Below, in pieces: positions 1 to 5,839 of a DNA stretch of 6,563 nt. The stretch spans positions 1 through 6,563 of the forward strand of contig DAOUWH010000089.1 in NCBI GenBank assembly GCA_030667205.1, read 5' to 3'. The notes beneath the pieces are model-generated. The model saw only the letters and a list, made by a program, of their open reading frames with translations, did no database searches and was not told where the DNA came from. The DNA comes from Nitrospirota bacterium. GTDB taxonomy: Bacteria; Nitrospirota; Thermodesulfovibrionia; Thermodesulfovibrionales; JdFR-86. Every line of letters begins with the position of its first letter. Within the stretch, counting starts at the first letter, position 1. The translations under genes and the position numbers were made by a program.

Positions 1-282
1 GATGAGGGGAAGGGCACCTCAATATCGGCGGAGTATCAACTTAGCCATATCGATAGCAAGCCGTTGGGCGATATGGGCTCCACCATGGCCGCGCTCGTTG
101 CCGGGCACCCGGAGGTGGACTACTCGCTCGTTTATGACAGGGACGGTGCCCGTTACGAGTTCGATACGGAGGGCATCAAGGCTGAGCTCGGCGACGTGCC
201 GATTAACCTGCCGGATGTGCTGAAGCTTATCAGGGACGATATAAATAACGGAATCAGGAGGACACTGGCAAATGAAAGGTAA
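1..282 (+). CDS. C-terminal part of a probable GHKL-type ATP-binding protein (5' end outside window)
   Basis: The frame is open from base 1 to a TAA at 280-282, giving 93 residues with no upstream stop, so this is the tail of a longer gene. The fragment begins DEGKGTSISA, continues with a SHIDSKPLGDMGSTMAAL segment (residues 15-32), and then holds a compact alpha/beta tail with NLPDVLKLIRDDINNGI near the end. From memory, this 'SHID..PLGDM..T' pattern followed by a short C-terminal domain resembles ATP-binding (GHKL/HATPase-like) proteins found beside NuoE/NuoF-type hydrogenase or dehydrogenase genes. The N-box and most of the ATP site lie outside the window, so the family call is tentative. 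Its end overlaps the start of the receiver-NuoE gene by 11 bases, which implies translational coupling and a shared operon. If it is a kinase or ATPase, it is the natural candidate partner for that receiver domain (inference). Alternative: an unrelated conserved protein. Confidence 0.55.
   Translation, partial: DEGKGTSISAEYQLSHIDSKPLGDMGSTMAALVAGHPEVDYSLVYDRDGARYEFDTEGIKAELGDVPINLPDVLKLIRDDINNGIRRTLANER
256..261 (+). promoter_or_regulatory. Ribosome binding site for receiver-NuoE fusion
   Basis: A perfect AGGAGG lies 10 bases before the ATG at 272, inside the end of the preceding gene. It supports the receiver-containing start. The NuoE part is therefore not a separate gene whose start was misplaced: the response-regulator domain is translated first. 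Confidence 0.75.
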
Positions 283-1132
283 TGTGCTTGTAGTCGACGA
301 CGAGCAGATAGTGCTCAGGAGTTGCGAGCGGATTCTCAGCGCCGAGGGCTACTACGTCGAGACGTCGCTTTCTGCGCGGAACGCGCTCGAATTGCTAAAG
401 GAAAACGTATATGACCTCTTGATTACCGACATAAAGATGCCCGAGATGGGTGGCCTTGATTTTATAAGACAGGTCAGGGCCAAGAACCCGGACATAAACG
501 TCATCATCATGACGGGGTACCCGTCCCAGGAGAACATCAGGGAAGCCCTGAGCCTGAGGATAGTGGACTACCTGCCGAAGCCGCTTTCGCCGGTAGTACT
601 CGTTGAGGCTACGAAAAAGGCCGTCGACATCAGCAAAAAGCACGCCGCGCCCGACCAGGAGGACGAGGACTATACCAAGGAGGCCGCGGCGAAGCTCGAC
701 GATATCATAGTGGACTACAGGGGCAGGCCCGGAAGCCTGATACCCGTGCTCCAGGAGGCGCAGGGGGTTGTGGGCTACCTGCCTCCGGTGGTGCAGAGGC
801 ATATTGCACGGGGGCTGAACATCTCGGTGAGCGAGGTGCACGGCGTGGTCTCGTTCTACTCGTTCTTTACGATGAAGCCCAGGGGCAAGCACAACATCAG
901 GATATGCCTCGGGACCGCCTGCTATGTCAAGAGGGCTGAGGAGATTGTCGAGAAGCTCAAGGAAGTGCTCAAGATAGATATCGGCGAGGTCACGCCGGAC
1001 AAGGAGTTCTCTTTAGAGAGCGTGCGCTGTCTGGGGGCCTGCGGGCTTGCGCCCGTGGTCGTCGTGGGCGAAAACACACACGGCTCGATAGACCCGGTAA
1101 AGACGGGAGAGCTGGTAGACCAATACCGGTAG
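272..1132 (+). CDS. nuoE: Response-regulator receiver domain fused to NuoE-type [2Fe-2S] subunit
   Basis: This 286-residue protein has two complete domains. Residues 4-118 form a CheY-like receiver: acidic pair D9/D10, phospho-acceptor D53 in ITDIKMPEMGG, T81 and K103 of the LPKP motif are all present, so it should be phosphorylatable. Residues 119-138 are a charged linker. Residues 139-286 match NuoE/HndA, the 24-kDa thioredoxin-like subunit of NADH dehydrogenases and bifurcating hydrogenases or formate dehydrogenases. They include the RGRPGSLIPVLQEAQGVVGYLP helix region (150-171), EVHGVVSFYSFF (188-199), and the four [2Fe-2S] ligands C212-x4-C217 and C253-x3-C257. NuoE passes electrons to or from the flavin of NuoF, encoded 442 bases downstream. 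NuoE normally has no receiver domain, so this architecture is the odd feature. No frameshift or internal stop separates the domains. Domain identities are secure; phospho-control of electron transfer is inference. Confidence 0.93.
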   Translation: MKGNVLVVDDEQIVLRSCERILSAEGYYVETSLSARNALELLKENVYDLLITDIKMPEMGGLDFIRQVRAKNPDINVIIMTGYPSQENIREALSLRIVDYLPKPLSPVVLVEATKKAVDISKKHAAPDQEDEDYTKEAAAKLDDIIVDYRGRPGSLIPVLQEAQGVVGYLPPVVQRHIARGLNISVSEVHGVVSFYSFFTMKPRGKHNIRICLGTACYVKRAEEIVEKLKEVLKIDIGEVTPDKEFSLESVRCLGACGLAPVVVVGENTHGSIDPVKTGELVDQYR

Positions 1133-1139
1133 GGGGTGG
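1131..1139 (+). promoter_or_regulatory. Ribosome binding site deciding the hndB-like start
   Basis: The run AGGGGGTGG covers the stop of the receiver-NuoE gene and ends five bases before the ATG at 1145. The possible GTG start at 1136 lies inside this run and has no good upstream purine tract, so ATG 1145 is preferred. Confidence 0.6.
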
Positions 1140-1144
1140 CAATA

Positions 1145-1528
1145 ATGGGGAGGATTACAGTAGACGACCTTAAGAAGATAAAAGAAAAGCATCAGGCTAC
1201 CTTTAAGCTCAGGGAGGGAGGAAACAGGGCGAAGGTCACGGTGCACATGGGCACCTGCGGCATCGCGGCCGGCGCAAGGGCCGTGATGGACGCCCTTATA
1301 GACGAGATGGCGGCAAAGGAAGTAAAGGACGTTATCCTCACTACCTCGGGGTGTGCCGGTTTCTGCGTGAAGGAGCCCATGGCAACTGTGGAGATAGTGG
1401 GCGAGGCGCCGGTCAAGTACTGCTCCCTCAACGCCGACAAGATGAGGAAGGTTTTAAACGAGCACGTCATCGGCGGCAATGTGGTCGAGGAATACGCGCT
1501 TGTGGTGGGGAGCGAGACTTCTTATTAG
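1145..1528 (+). CDS. hndB: HndB-like thioredoxin-fold [2Fe-2S] ferredoxin-type subunit
   Basis: The 127-residue protein starts MGRITVDDLKKIKEKH, a charged N-terminal helix typical of HndB-like subunits of NADP-reducing hydrogenase operons. It then shows VTVHMGTCGIAAGA (residues 31-44) and TTSGCAGFCVKEPM (66-79). The second motif supplies a C70-x3-C74 pair. In the first motif only C38 is present, with H34 where the related domain of the downstream NuoF-like protein has a Cys; C93 is another possible ligand. Length is normal for the family (about 120-130 residues). A start at GTG 1136 would add three residues but is less well supported by the ribosome binding site. It lies 12 bases after the receiver-NuoE gene and 46 bases before the NuoF-like gene, the usual A-B-C order of Hnd-type operons. 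Probable role: small electron-transfer or structural subunit in the cytoplasmic complex. Whether it binds a cluster cannot be told from sequence alone. Confidence 0.85.
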   Translation: MGRITVDDLKKIKEKHQATFKLREGGNRAKVTVHMGTCGIAAGARAVMDALIDEMAAKEVKDVILTTSGCAGFCVKEPMATVEIVGEAPVKYCSLNADKMRKVLNEHVIGGNVVEEYALVVGSETSY

Positions 1529-1574
1529 GCACTTATGAAAATTACTAACTGGAATTGACGGAGGGATTGGGAAA

Positions 1575-3413
1575 ATGGTCAATTACCGTGCGAACCTGAT
1601 GATATGCGGGGGCACCGGCTGCATCGCAATGGGAGGGCTCGATCTAAAAGACGCCCTCGAGCAGGAACTCAAGGGCAAGGGGCTCGATAACGAGTACAGG
1701 GTCGTTATCACGGGCTGCAACGGCTTCTGCGCCGAGGGTCCGATATTGACCGCTTACCCTGAGGGCATATTCTACAAAAAGCTCACGCCCGACAACGTCC
1801 CGTTCCTTGTGGAGGAGCACTTCCTCAAGGGCAGGCCGGTTGAAAAGCTCATGTACAAGGAGCCCGAGAAGAAGCACGCAGTGCCTGCCATGAAGGACAT
1901 TCCGTTCTTCAACCTCCAGGTGCTGAGGGCCCTGAGGAACAAGGGCCTGATAGACCCCGAGAGCATAGACGAGTACATCGCCAGGGACGGCTACCTGGGG
2001 GCGGCAAAGGCCCTTATGGAGATGACCCCGGAAGAGATATGCGAGACCATGACGGAATCCGGCCTCCGCGGCCTCGGGGGCGCGGGCTTCCCCACAGGGC
2101 GAAAGTGGGCCTCTTGCGCCGGGTATCCAAGTGACGAGAAGTACATACTCTGCAACGGCGACGAGGGCGACCCCGGCGCCTTCATGGACCGCAGCATCAT
2201 GGAGGCCGACCCGCACGTCGTGCTGGAGGGGATGATAATCGGCGGAAAGGCGATCGGCGCCAGACAGGGATACATCTACGTGAGGGCCGAGTACCCGCTG
2301 GCCGTCAAGAGACTCCGCATCGCCATAAAGCAGGCCAGGGAGTACGGCCTCCTCGGCGAAAACATACTGGGCTCGGGCTACAGCCTCGACATAGAGCCCT
2401 ACCTCGGCGCAGGCGCGTTCGTGTGCGGTGAATCGACCGCGCTTATGTATTCTATCGAGGGGAGGCGCGGCATGCCGAGGCTGACTCCCCCCCGCTCCAC
2501 GGAAGCAGGGCTCTGGGGCAAGCCCACCGTGCTGAACAACGTCGAGACGCTGGCCAATGTGCCGCAGATAATCCTGAAGGGTGCCGAGTGGTTCCGGGTC
2601 CTCGGCACGGAGAAGTCTCCGGGCACCAAGGTCTTCGCCCTCACGGGCTCTATCAACAACATCGGCCTCATAGAGGTGCCGATGGGCATGCCTCTGAGGA
2701 AGGTAATCTATGACATCGGCGGCGGCGTCCCCAAGGGCAGGAAGTTCAAGGCCGTCCAGCTCGGCGGCCCCTCCGGCGGCTGCATCCCCGAGAGCCTCCT
2801 GGACACTCCCGTCACGTTCGAGGACATCACAGAGACGGGCGCAATAGTCGGCTCCGGCGGCATGGTCGTCATGGACGACGGCAACTGCATGGTCTCGGTG
2901 TCGAAGTTCTTCCTTGATTTTACGGCCGACGAGTCCTGCGGCAAGTGCACGCCCTGCAGGATAGGGACACAGGTAATGCTTGACAAGCTAATCGACATTA
3001 CGGAAGGCCGCGGGAAAGAGGGCGATATAGAGACCCTTGTAGATATGTCCTACGATATCATCGACGGGTCGCTTTGCGGGCTGGGACAGTCGGCTCCGAA
3101 TCCTGTGCTGACCACGATAAAGTACTTTGAGGAAGAATACCGCTCCCACATAGAGGAAGGCTGGTGCAAGGCCGGCGTCTGCAAGGAACTGGTCACTTTC
3201 TATATAGACGAGGACTGCAAGGGCTGCGGCGCGTGCAAGAGGGTCTGCCCCTCCGATGCGATATGGGGCGAGAAGAAGATCGCGCACCACATAGAGCAGG
3301 AAAAGTGCGTAAAGTGCCGTTCGTGTTTCGCGCGGTGCAAGTTCGGCAACGTGCGCACAGGCCCGGCGAGCCTGCGCGAGGAACTCATCAAGAAACAGGC
3401 GGTGGAGGCGTAG
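1575..3413 (+). CDS. nuoF: NuoF/HndC/HydB-type flavoprotein subunit, NAD(P)H and FMN binding, with extra Fe-S domains
   Basis: This 612-residue protein has a domain order typical of bifurcating hydrogenase and formate dehydrogenase beta subunits. (1) Residues 6-95: thioredoxin-like [2Fe-2S] domain, C11-x4-C16 and C48-x3-C52. (2) About 110-340: NuoF core with the glycine-rich FMN/NAD(H) loop GLRGLGGAGFPTG (163-175), CNGDEGDPGAFMDR (193-206) and GAFVCGESTALMYSIEG (280-296). (3) About 350-440: SLBB-like region. (4) Cluster-binding helix domain with [4Fe-4S] ligands C455-x2-C458-x2-C461 and C501. (5) Cys pair C531/C536 (CKAGVC). (6) Residues 545-592: 2[4Fe-4S] ferredoxin domain, C548/C551/C554/C558 and C578/C581/C584/C588. 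FMN in this subunit is the proposed site where NAD(P)H chemistry splits electrons with ferredoxin. The start is ATG 1575, nine bases after GGAGGG at 1560-1565. Full length; whether it prefers NAD or NADP is not decidable here. Confidence 0.95.
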   Translation: MVNYRANLMICGGTGCIAMGGLDLKDALEQELKGKGLDNEYRVVITGCNGFCAEGPILTAYPEGIFYKKLTPDNVPFLVEEHFLKGRPVEKLMYKEPEKKHAVPAMKDIPFFNLQVLRALRNKGLIDPESIDEYIARDGYLGAAKALMEMTPEEICETMTESGLRGLGGAGFPTGRKWASCAGYPSDEKYILCNGDEGDPGAFMDRSIMEADPHVVLEGMIIGGKAIGARQGYIYVRAEYPLAVKRLRIAIKQAREYGLLGENILGSGYSLDIEPYLGAGAFVCGESTALMYSIEGRRGMPRLTPPRSTEAGLWGKPTVLNNVETLANVPQIILKGAEWFRVLGTEKSPGTKVFALTGSINNIGLIEVPMGMPLRKVIYDIGGGVPKGRKFKAVQLGGPSGGCIPESLLDTPVTFEDITETGAIVGSGGMVVMDDGNCMVSVSKFFLDFTADESCGKCTPCRIGTQVMLDKLIDITEGRGKEGDIETLVDMSYDIIDGSLCGLGQSAPNPVLTTIKYFEEEYRSHIEEGWCKAGVCKELVTFYIDEDCKGCGACKRVCPSDAIWGEKKIAHHIEQEKCVKCRSCFARCKFGNVRTGPASLREELIKKQAVEA

Positions 3414-3426
3414 AAATTTAATGGGT

Positions 3427-3448
3427 AAAGGCACCCTGAGGTGCTTTT
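3427..3448 (+). terminator. Terminator-like hairpin after the NuoF-type gene
   Basis: The arms AAAGGCACC (3427-3435) and GGTGCTTTT (3440-3448) pair over nine positions, with one G-U, around a CTGA loop. The 3' arm ends in four T followed by AT. This resembles a short intrinsic terminator, but its U-tract is mostly inside the stem and short, so it may only attenuate. It starts 13 bases after the stop codon of the NuoF-type gene and lies where base composition changes towards the AT-richer nfnAB block. Confidence 0.45.
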
Positions 3449-3477
3449 ATCCGGCATTAGTTCGGAGATATAGACAA

Positions 3478-3484
3478 GAAAGGA
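3478..3484 (+). promoter_or_regulatory. Ribosome binding site for nfnA
   Basis: GAAAGGA lies six bases before the ATG at 3491 and supports that start. No convincing -35/-10 pair was found in the 42 bases between the hairpin and this start, so an independent promoter for nfnA is not shown. Confidence 0.5.
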
Positions 3485-3490
3485 CAACCA

Positions 3491-4327
3491 ATGTTCAAAA
3501 TTTTGAAAAAGCAGGAGTTGTCAGAATTTGTGACCTTATTTGAGTTTGAGGCAAAGGATATCGCAAAGAAGGCGGAGGCAGGGAATTTCTTTATCCTTAA
3601 GATACATGAAGAAGGAGAGAGAATCCCTTTAACTATTGCCGATTTTGACAGGGAAAAAGGGACCTTGACTACTGTCTTTCAGAAGGTCGGGAAGACGACC
3701 GAGCACCTCGGGACATTAAATGAAGGTGATTTCATATCCGACGTCATCGGCCCCCTCGGCGTCTCTTCGCACATAGAGAATTTCGGCAAGGTTGTGTGCG
3801 TGGGCGGCGGAGTCGGGATTGCGCCTGTCTATCCGATAACCAGGGCATTGAAGGAAGCGGGCAATAAGGTCCTTTCAATCATAGGCGCAAGGAATAAGGA
3901 CCTCCTTTTCTGGGAAGACAAGATGCGGGACGTGTCGGACGAACTGGTTATCACAACGGACGACGGCTCTTATGGCAGAAAGGCGGTAGTAACGGTCCCC
4001 CTGGAAGAGTTTTTAAAAGGCGGCGATATAGATATGGTAATTGCCATCGGTCCGGCTATCATGATGAAATTCGTATGCAAGACAACAGAAAAATATAACG
4101 TAAAAACAGTAGTCAGTTTAAATTCAATCATGATTGACGGGACAGGGATGTGTGGCGGTTGCAGGGTAGAAGTGGGGGGTGAGACAAAGTTCTGCTGTGT
4201 CGACGGCCCTGAATTCGACGGGGCCGATGTCAATTTCGACCTGCTTATGGAAAGGCAGAGGATGTATCCTGACGAGGAAAAGGCAGCTATGGAAAGATAT
4301 ACAGAAGCAATAAAGGGGGGCAAATAA
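3491..4327 (+). CDS. nfnA: NfnA-type ferredoxin-NADP+ reductase small subunit (FAD, [2Fe-2S])
   Basis: The 278-residue protein has the ferredoxin-NADP+ reductase/dihydroorotate dehydrogenase electron-transfer fold. An N-terminal FAD-binding barrel (about 1-98) carries ERIPLTIAD (43-51). A dinucleotide-binding domain carries VCVGGGVGIAPVYP (102-115). The C-terminal [2Fe-2S] segment is DGTGMCGGCRV (216-226) followed by KFCCVDGPEFDG (233-244). Likely ligands are C221, C224 and C235 or C236; D216 is a candidate fourth ligand because NfnA structures are reported to use an Asp. In NfnAB, this subunit handles NAD(H) while NfnB handles NADP(H) and bifurcates electrons with ferredoxin. Length is normal for the family. 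The gene ends one base before nfnB, so the two are a translationally linked pair. Its codon and base use is more AT-rich than the NuoF-type gene upstream. Alternative name: sulfide dehydrogenase SudB-like; pairing with a full NfnB favours Nfn. Confidence 0.92.
   Translation: MFKILKKQELSEFVTLFEFEAKDIAKKAEAGNFFILKIHEEGERIPLTIADFDREKGTLTTVFQKVGKTTEHLGTLNEGDFISDVIGPLGVSSHIENFGKVVCVGGGVGIAPVYPITRALKEAGNKVLSIIGARNKDLLFWEDKMRDVSDELVITTDDGSYGRKAVVTVPLEEFLKGGDIDMVIAIGPAIMMKFVCKTTEKYNVKTVVSLNSIMIDGTGMCGGCRVEVGGETKFCCVDGPEFDGADVNFDLLMERQRMYPDEEKAAMERYTEAIKGGK
4315..4320 (+). promoter_or_regulatory. Ribosome binding site for nfnB within the end of nfnA
   Basis: A run of six G preceded by AAA ends eight bases before the ATG at 4329. 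It sits inside the last codons of nfnA, consistent with coupled translation of the pair. Confidence 0.5.
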
Positions 4328-4328
4328 G

Positions 4329-5753
4329 ATGGAGGAGAAGAAAAAAGCTAAAAAGAGAGTACAGATGAGAGAGCAGGACCCCCTGAAGAGGGCCAGGAAT
4401 TTTGAGGAGGTCCCTTACGCATACTCTCCTGAAGAAGCGATGGAAGAGGCCTCCAGATGTCTGGTATGCAAGAGGCCGGCCTGCATGGGCGGGTGCCCTG
4501 TGGAGGTAAATATACCTGCATTTATAAGTTTGATTAAAGATGGGAAATTCGTGGAGGCCTGTTATAAGATAAAAGAGAAAAACTCTTTTCCCGCTGTCTG
4601 CGGGAGGGTCTGCCCCCAAGAGGTACAATGTGAAGCCCGGTGCCTTGTAGGCAAGAAGGGCGAGCCTGTCGCCGTAGGCAACCTCGAGAGGTTCGTCGCT
4701 GATTACGAGGCGGAAAAAGGCGAGGTTAAACTCCCCGAAAAACCAAAGCCTACTGGCAGAAAAGTAGCTGTAATAGGCTCTGGCCCCGGCGGCCTGACCT
4801 GCGCGTCCGACCTGATACAGGCAGGGCATCAGGTCACTTTATTCGAGGCGTTACACAAAGCAGGCGGGGTATTAGTCTACGGCATACCGGAGTTCAGGCT
4901 TCCAAAGGCAATAGTGGGGCGAGAGGTTGAATATATACAAAAGTTAGGTGTTGAAGTCGTGGTTAACGCGGTGGTTGGAAGGTTGTATACCGTTGATGAG
5001 CTATTAAACGAGCAGGGATATGACGCCGTCTATATAGGAATAGGCGCGGGGTTGCCTATGTTTCTGGGAATACCCGGGGAGAACCTCAATGGCGTTTACT
5101 CTGCGAATGAATTTCTGACAAGGGCCAATTTAATGAAGGCCTATCTTTTCCCGGAATATGATACTCCGATAAAAGTAGCTAAAAGGCCCGCAATAGTCGG
5201 CGGCGGCAATGTTGCCATGGACTCGGCAAGAGTGGCGTTAAGGCTTGGTGCGGAAAAGGTCTATCTTATATACAGACGTTCCGAGGCTGAGATGCCGGCG
5301 AGAAAGGCGGAAGTCCACCATGCGCATGAGGAGGGAATAGAATTCCTGCTGCTGACGAACCCAACAGGGTTTATTGACGATGGTAAGGGGAATGTCTGTG
5401 CGGTTGAATGTGTGAAAATGGAATTGGGAGAGCCCGATGAATCAGGCAGGAGAAGGCCTATCCCCGTAAAAGGCAGTGAATTCCAGGTGGAAATAGACGT
5501 AGCGATTTCCGCGCTCGGGGCAAGGGCGAATCCGCTTTTGCCGAAAACCATGCCGGATTTAAAATTAAACAAAAAAGGTTACATAATGGCCGATGAGACA
5601 GGCATGACCTCGGCGAGGGGTGTCTTTGCCGGCGGGGATATAGTTACAGGGGCTGCGACGGTTATCTCGGCAATGGGCGCCGGAAGAAAGGCGGCAACGG
5701 CGATTAATGACTATCTCAAATGGAAATACTGGGACTTCAGGGGGCCTCAATAA
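4329..5753 (+). CDS. nfnB: NfnB-type NADPH-binding large subunit (glutamate synthase small-subunit family)
   Basis: The 474-residue protein matches the NADPH-dependent glutamate synthase small subunit/NfnB family and is full length. The N-terminal Fe-S domain has eight Cys: C44-x2-C47-x4-C52-x3-C56 and C91-x3-C95-x5-C101-x3-C105, expected to hold two [4Fe-4S] clusters. It is followed by an FAD Rossmann motif VAVIGSGPGGLTCASDL (146-162), a GGVLVYGIPEFRLPK segment (179-193), the NADP-binding motif IVGGGNVAMDSARVALRLGA (289-308) with the following YRRS that suits 2'-phosphate recognition, and a C-terminal FAD-contact motif VFAGGDIVTGAATVISAMG (432-450). With NfnA just upstream and no gltB-like large subunit visible, NfnB is favoured over GltD. 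Role: the FAD in this subunit is the bifurcation site, linking NADPH to NADH and reduced ferredoxin in the cytoplasm. Base use is AT-richer than the flanking diaphorase and NuoG-like genes. Confidence 0.92.
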   Translation: MEEKKKAKKRVQMREQDPLKRARNFEEVPYAYSPEEAMEEASRCLVCKRPACMGGCPVEVNIPAFISLIKDGKFVEACYKIKEKNSFPAVCGRVCPQEVQCEARCLVGKKGEPVAVGNLERFVADYEAEKGEVKLPEKPKPTGRKVAVIGSGPGGLTCASDLIQAGHQVTLFEALHKAGGVLVYGIPEFRLPKAIVGREVEYIQKLGVEVVVNAVVGRLYTVDELLNEQGYDAVYIGIGAGLPMFLGIPGENLNGVYSANEFLTRANLMKAYLFPEYDTPIKVAKRPAIVGGGNVAMDSARVALRLGAEKVYLIYRRSEAEMPARKAEVHHAHEEGIEFLLLTNPTGFIDDGKGNVCAVECVKMELGEPDESGRRRPIPVKGSEFQVEIDVAISALGARANPLLPKTMPDLKLNKKGYIMADETGMTSARGVFAGGDIVTGAATVISAMGAGRKAATAINDYLKWKYWDFRGPQ

Positions 5754-5792
5754 GCTGAAAAAACGCAGGGAAGCGAAGAGGATTGAGGACTT

Positions 5793-5804
5793 GTATATAT
5801 ATAC
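5793..5804. promoter_or_regulatory. AT-rich perfect palindrome between nfnB and the NuoG-like gene
   Basis: GTATATATATAC is a perfect 12-bp palindrome in the 86-base gap between nfnB and the preferred NuoG-like start. The wider 16-mer at 5791-5806 (TTG...CCA) would be fully symmetric with one base change. It could be an operator, or supply a -10-like TATATA, but no well-spaced -35 box was found (TTGAGG at 5783-5788 is too close). The rest of the gap shows no gene and no terminator. Confidence 0.25.
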
Positions 5805-5826
5805 CAGTTAGAAGGGACTTTTCAAT

Positions 5827-5831
5827 GGAGG
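5827..5831 (+). promoter_or_regulatory. Ribosome binding site deciding the NuoG-like start
   Basis: GGAGG lies eight bases before ATG 5840. It sits just inside an alternative in-frame ATG at 5825, which would add five residues (MEVSK). The 5825 start has a weaker GAAGGG at 5811-5816. The 5840 start gives MIELSIDGKE, the usual beginning of NuoG-like ferredoxin domains. Confidence 0.6.
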
Positions 5832-5839
5832 TCAGCAAG

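Larger units (their letters stand above)
3414..5839. other. Lower-GC block holding nfnAB
   Basis: Hand counts on single 60-base lines give 26/60 GC at 3541-3600 and 25/60 at 4921-4980, against 45/60 at 2461-2520 and 38/60 at 6241-6300. The lower-GC stretch coincides with nfnA, nfnB and their flanking gaps. I found no insertion-sequence ends, direct repeats or integrase at its borders. It may reflect a separate origin of the gene pair, but these are sample lines and not a full profile. Confidence 0.55.

Noticed and set aside
1644..2216. Long minus-strand open frame (190 residues) opposite the NuoF-type gene
   Set aside because: It lies wholly opposite a gene with clear NuoF motifs. Its protein has no recognisable domain, and GC-rich coding DNA commonly yields such frames.
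2988..3434. Minus-strand open frame of 148 residues opposite the NuoF-type C-terminus
   Set aside because: It is antisense to the ferredoxin domain codons, shows no motif, and has no convincing ribosome binding site context.
4287..4829. Minus-strand open frame of 180 residues opposite nfnA/nfnB
   Set aside because: It is antisense to the Cys-rich domain and Rossmann motif of NfnB and spans the junction of two real genes, with no domain of its own.
4329..5753. Glutamate synthase small subunit (GltD)
   Set aside because: The family is the same, but the immediate NfnA partner and the absence of a large glutamate synthase subunit in view favour NfnB.
5725..5764. Inverted repeat TTCAG...CTGAA followed by A-run near the nfnB stop, as a terminator
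   Set aside because: The stem is only five pairs with a long loop, and the + strand is followed by A and not T, so it does not look like an intrinsic terminator.
3414..5839. nfnAB block as an insertion sequence or transposon cargo
   Set aside because: No terminal inverted repeats, target-site duplications, transposase or integrase fragments were visible at either border; only base composition suggests a separate origin.
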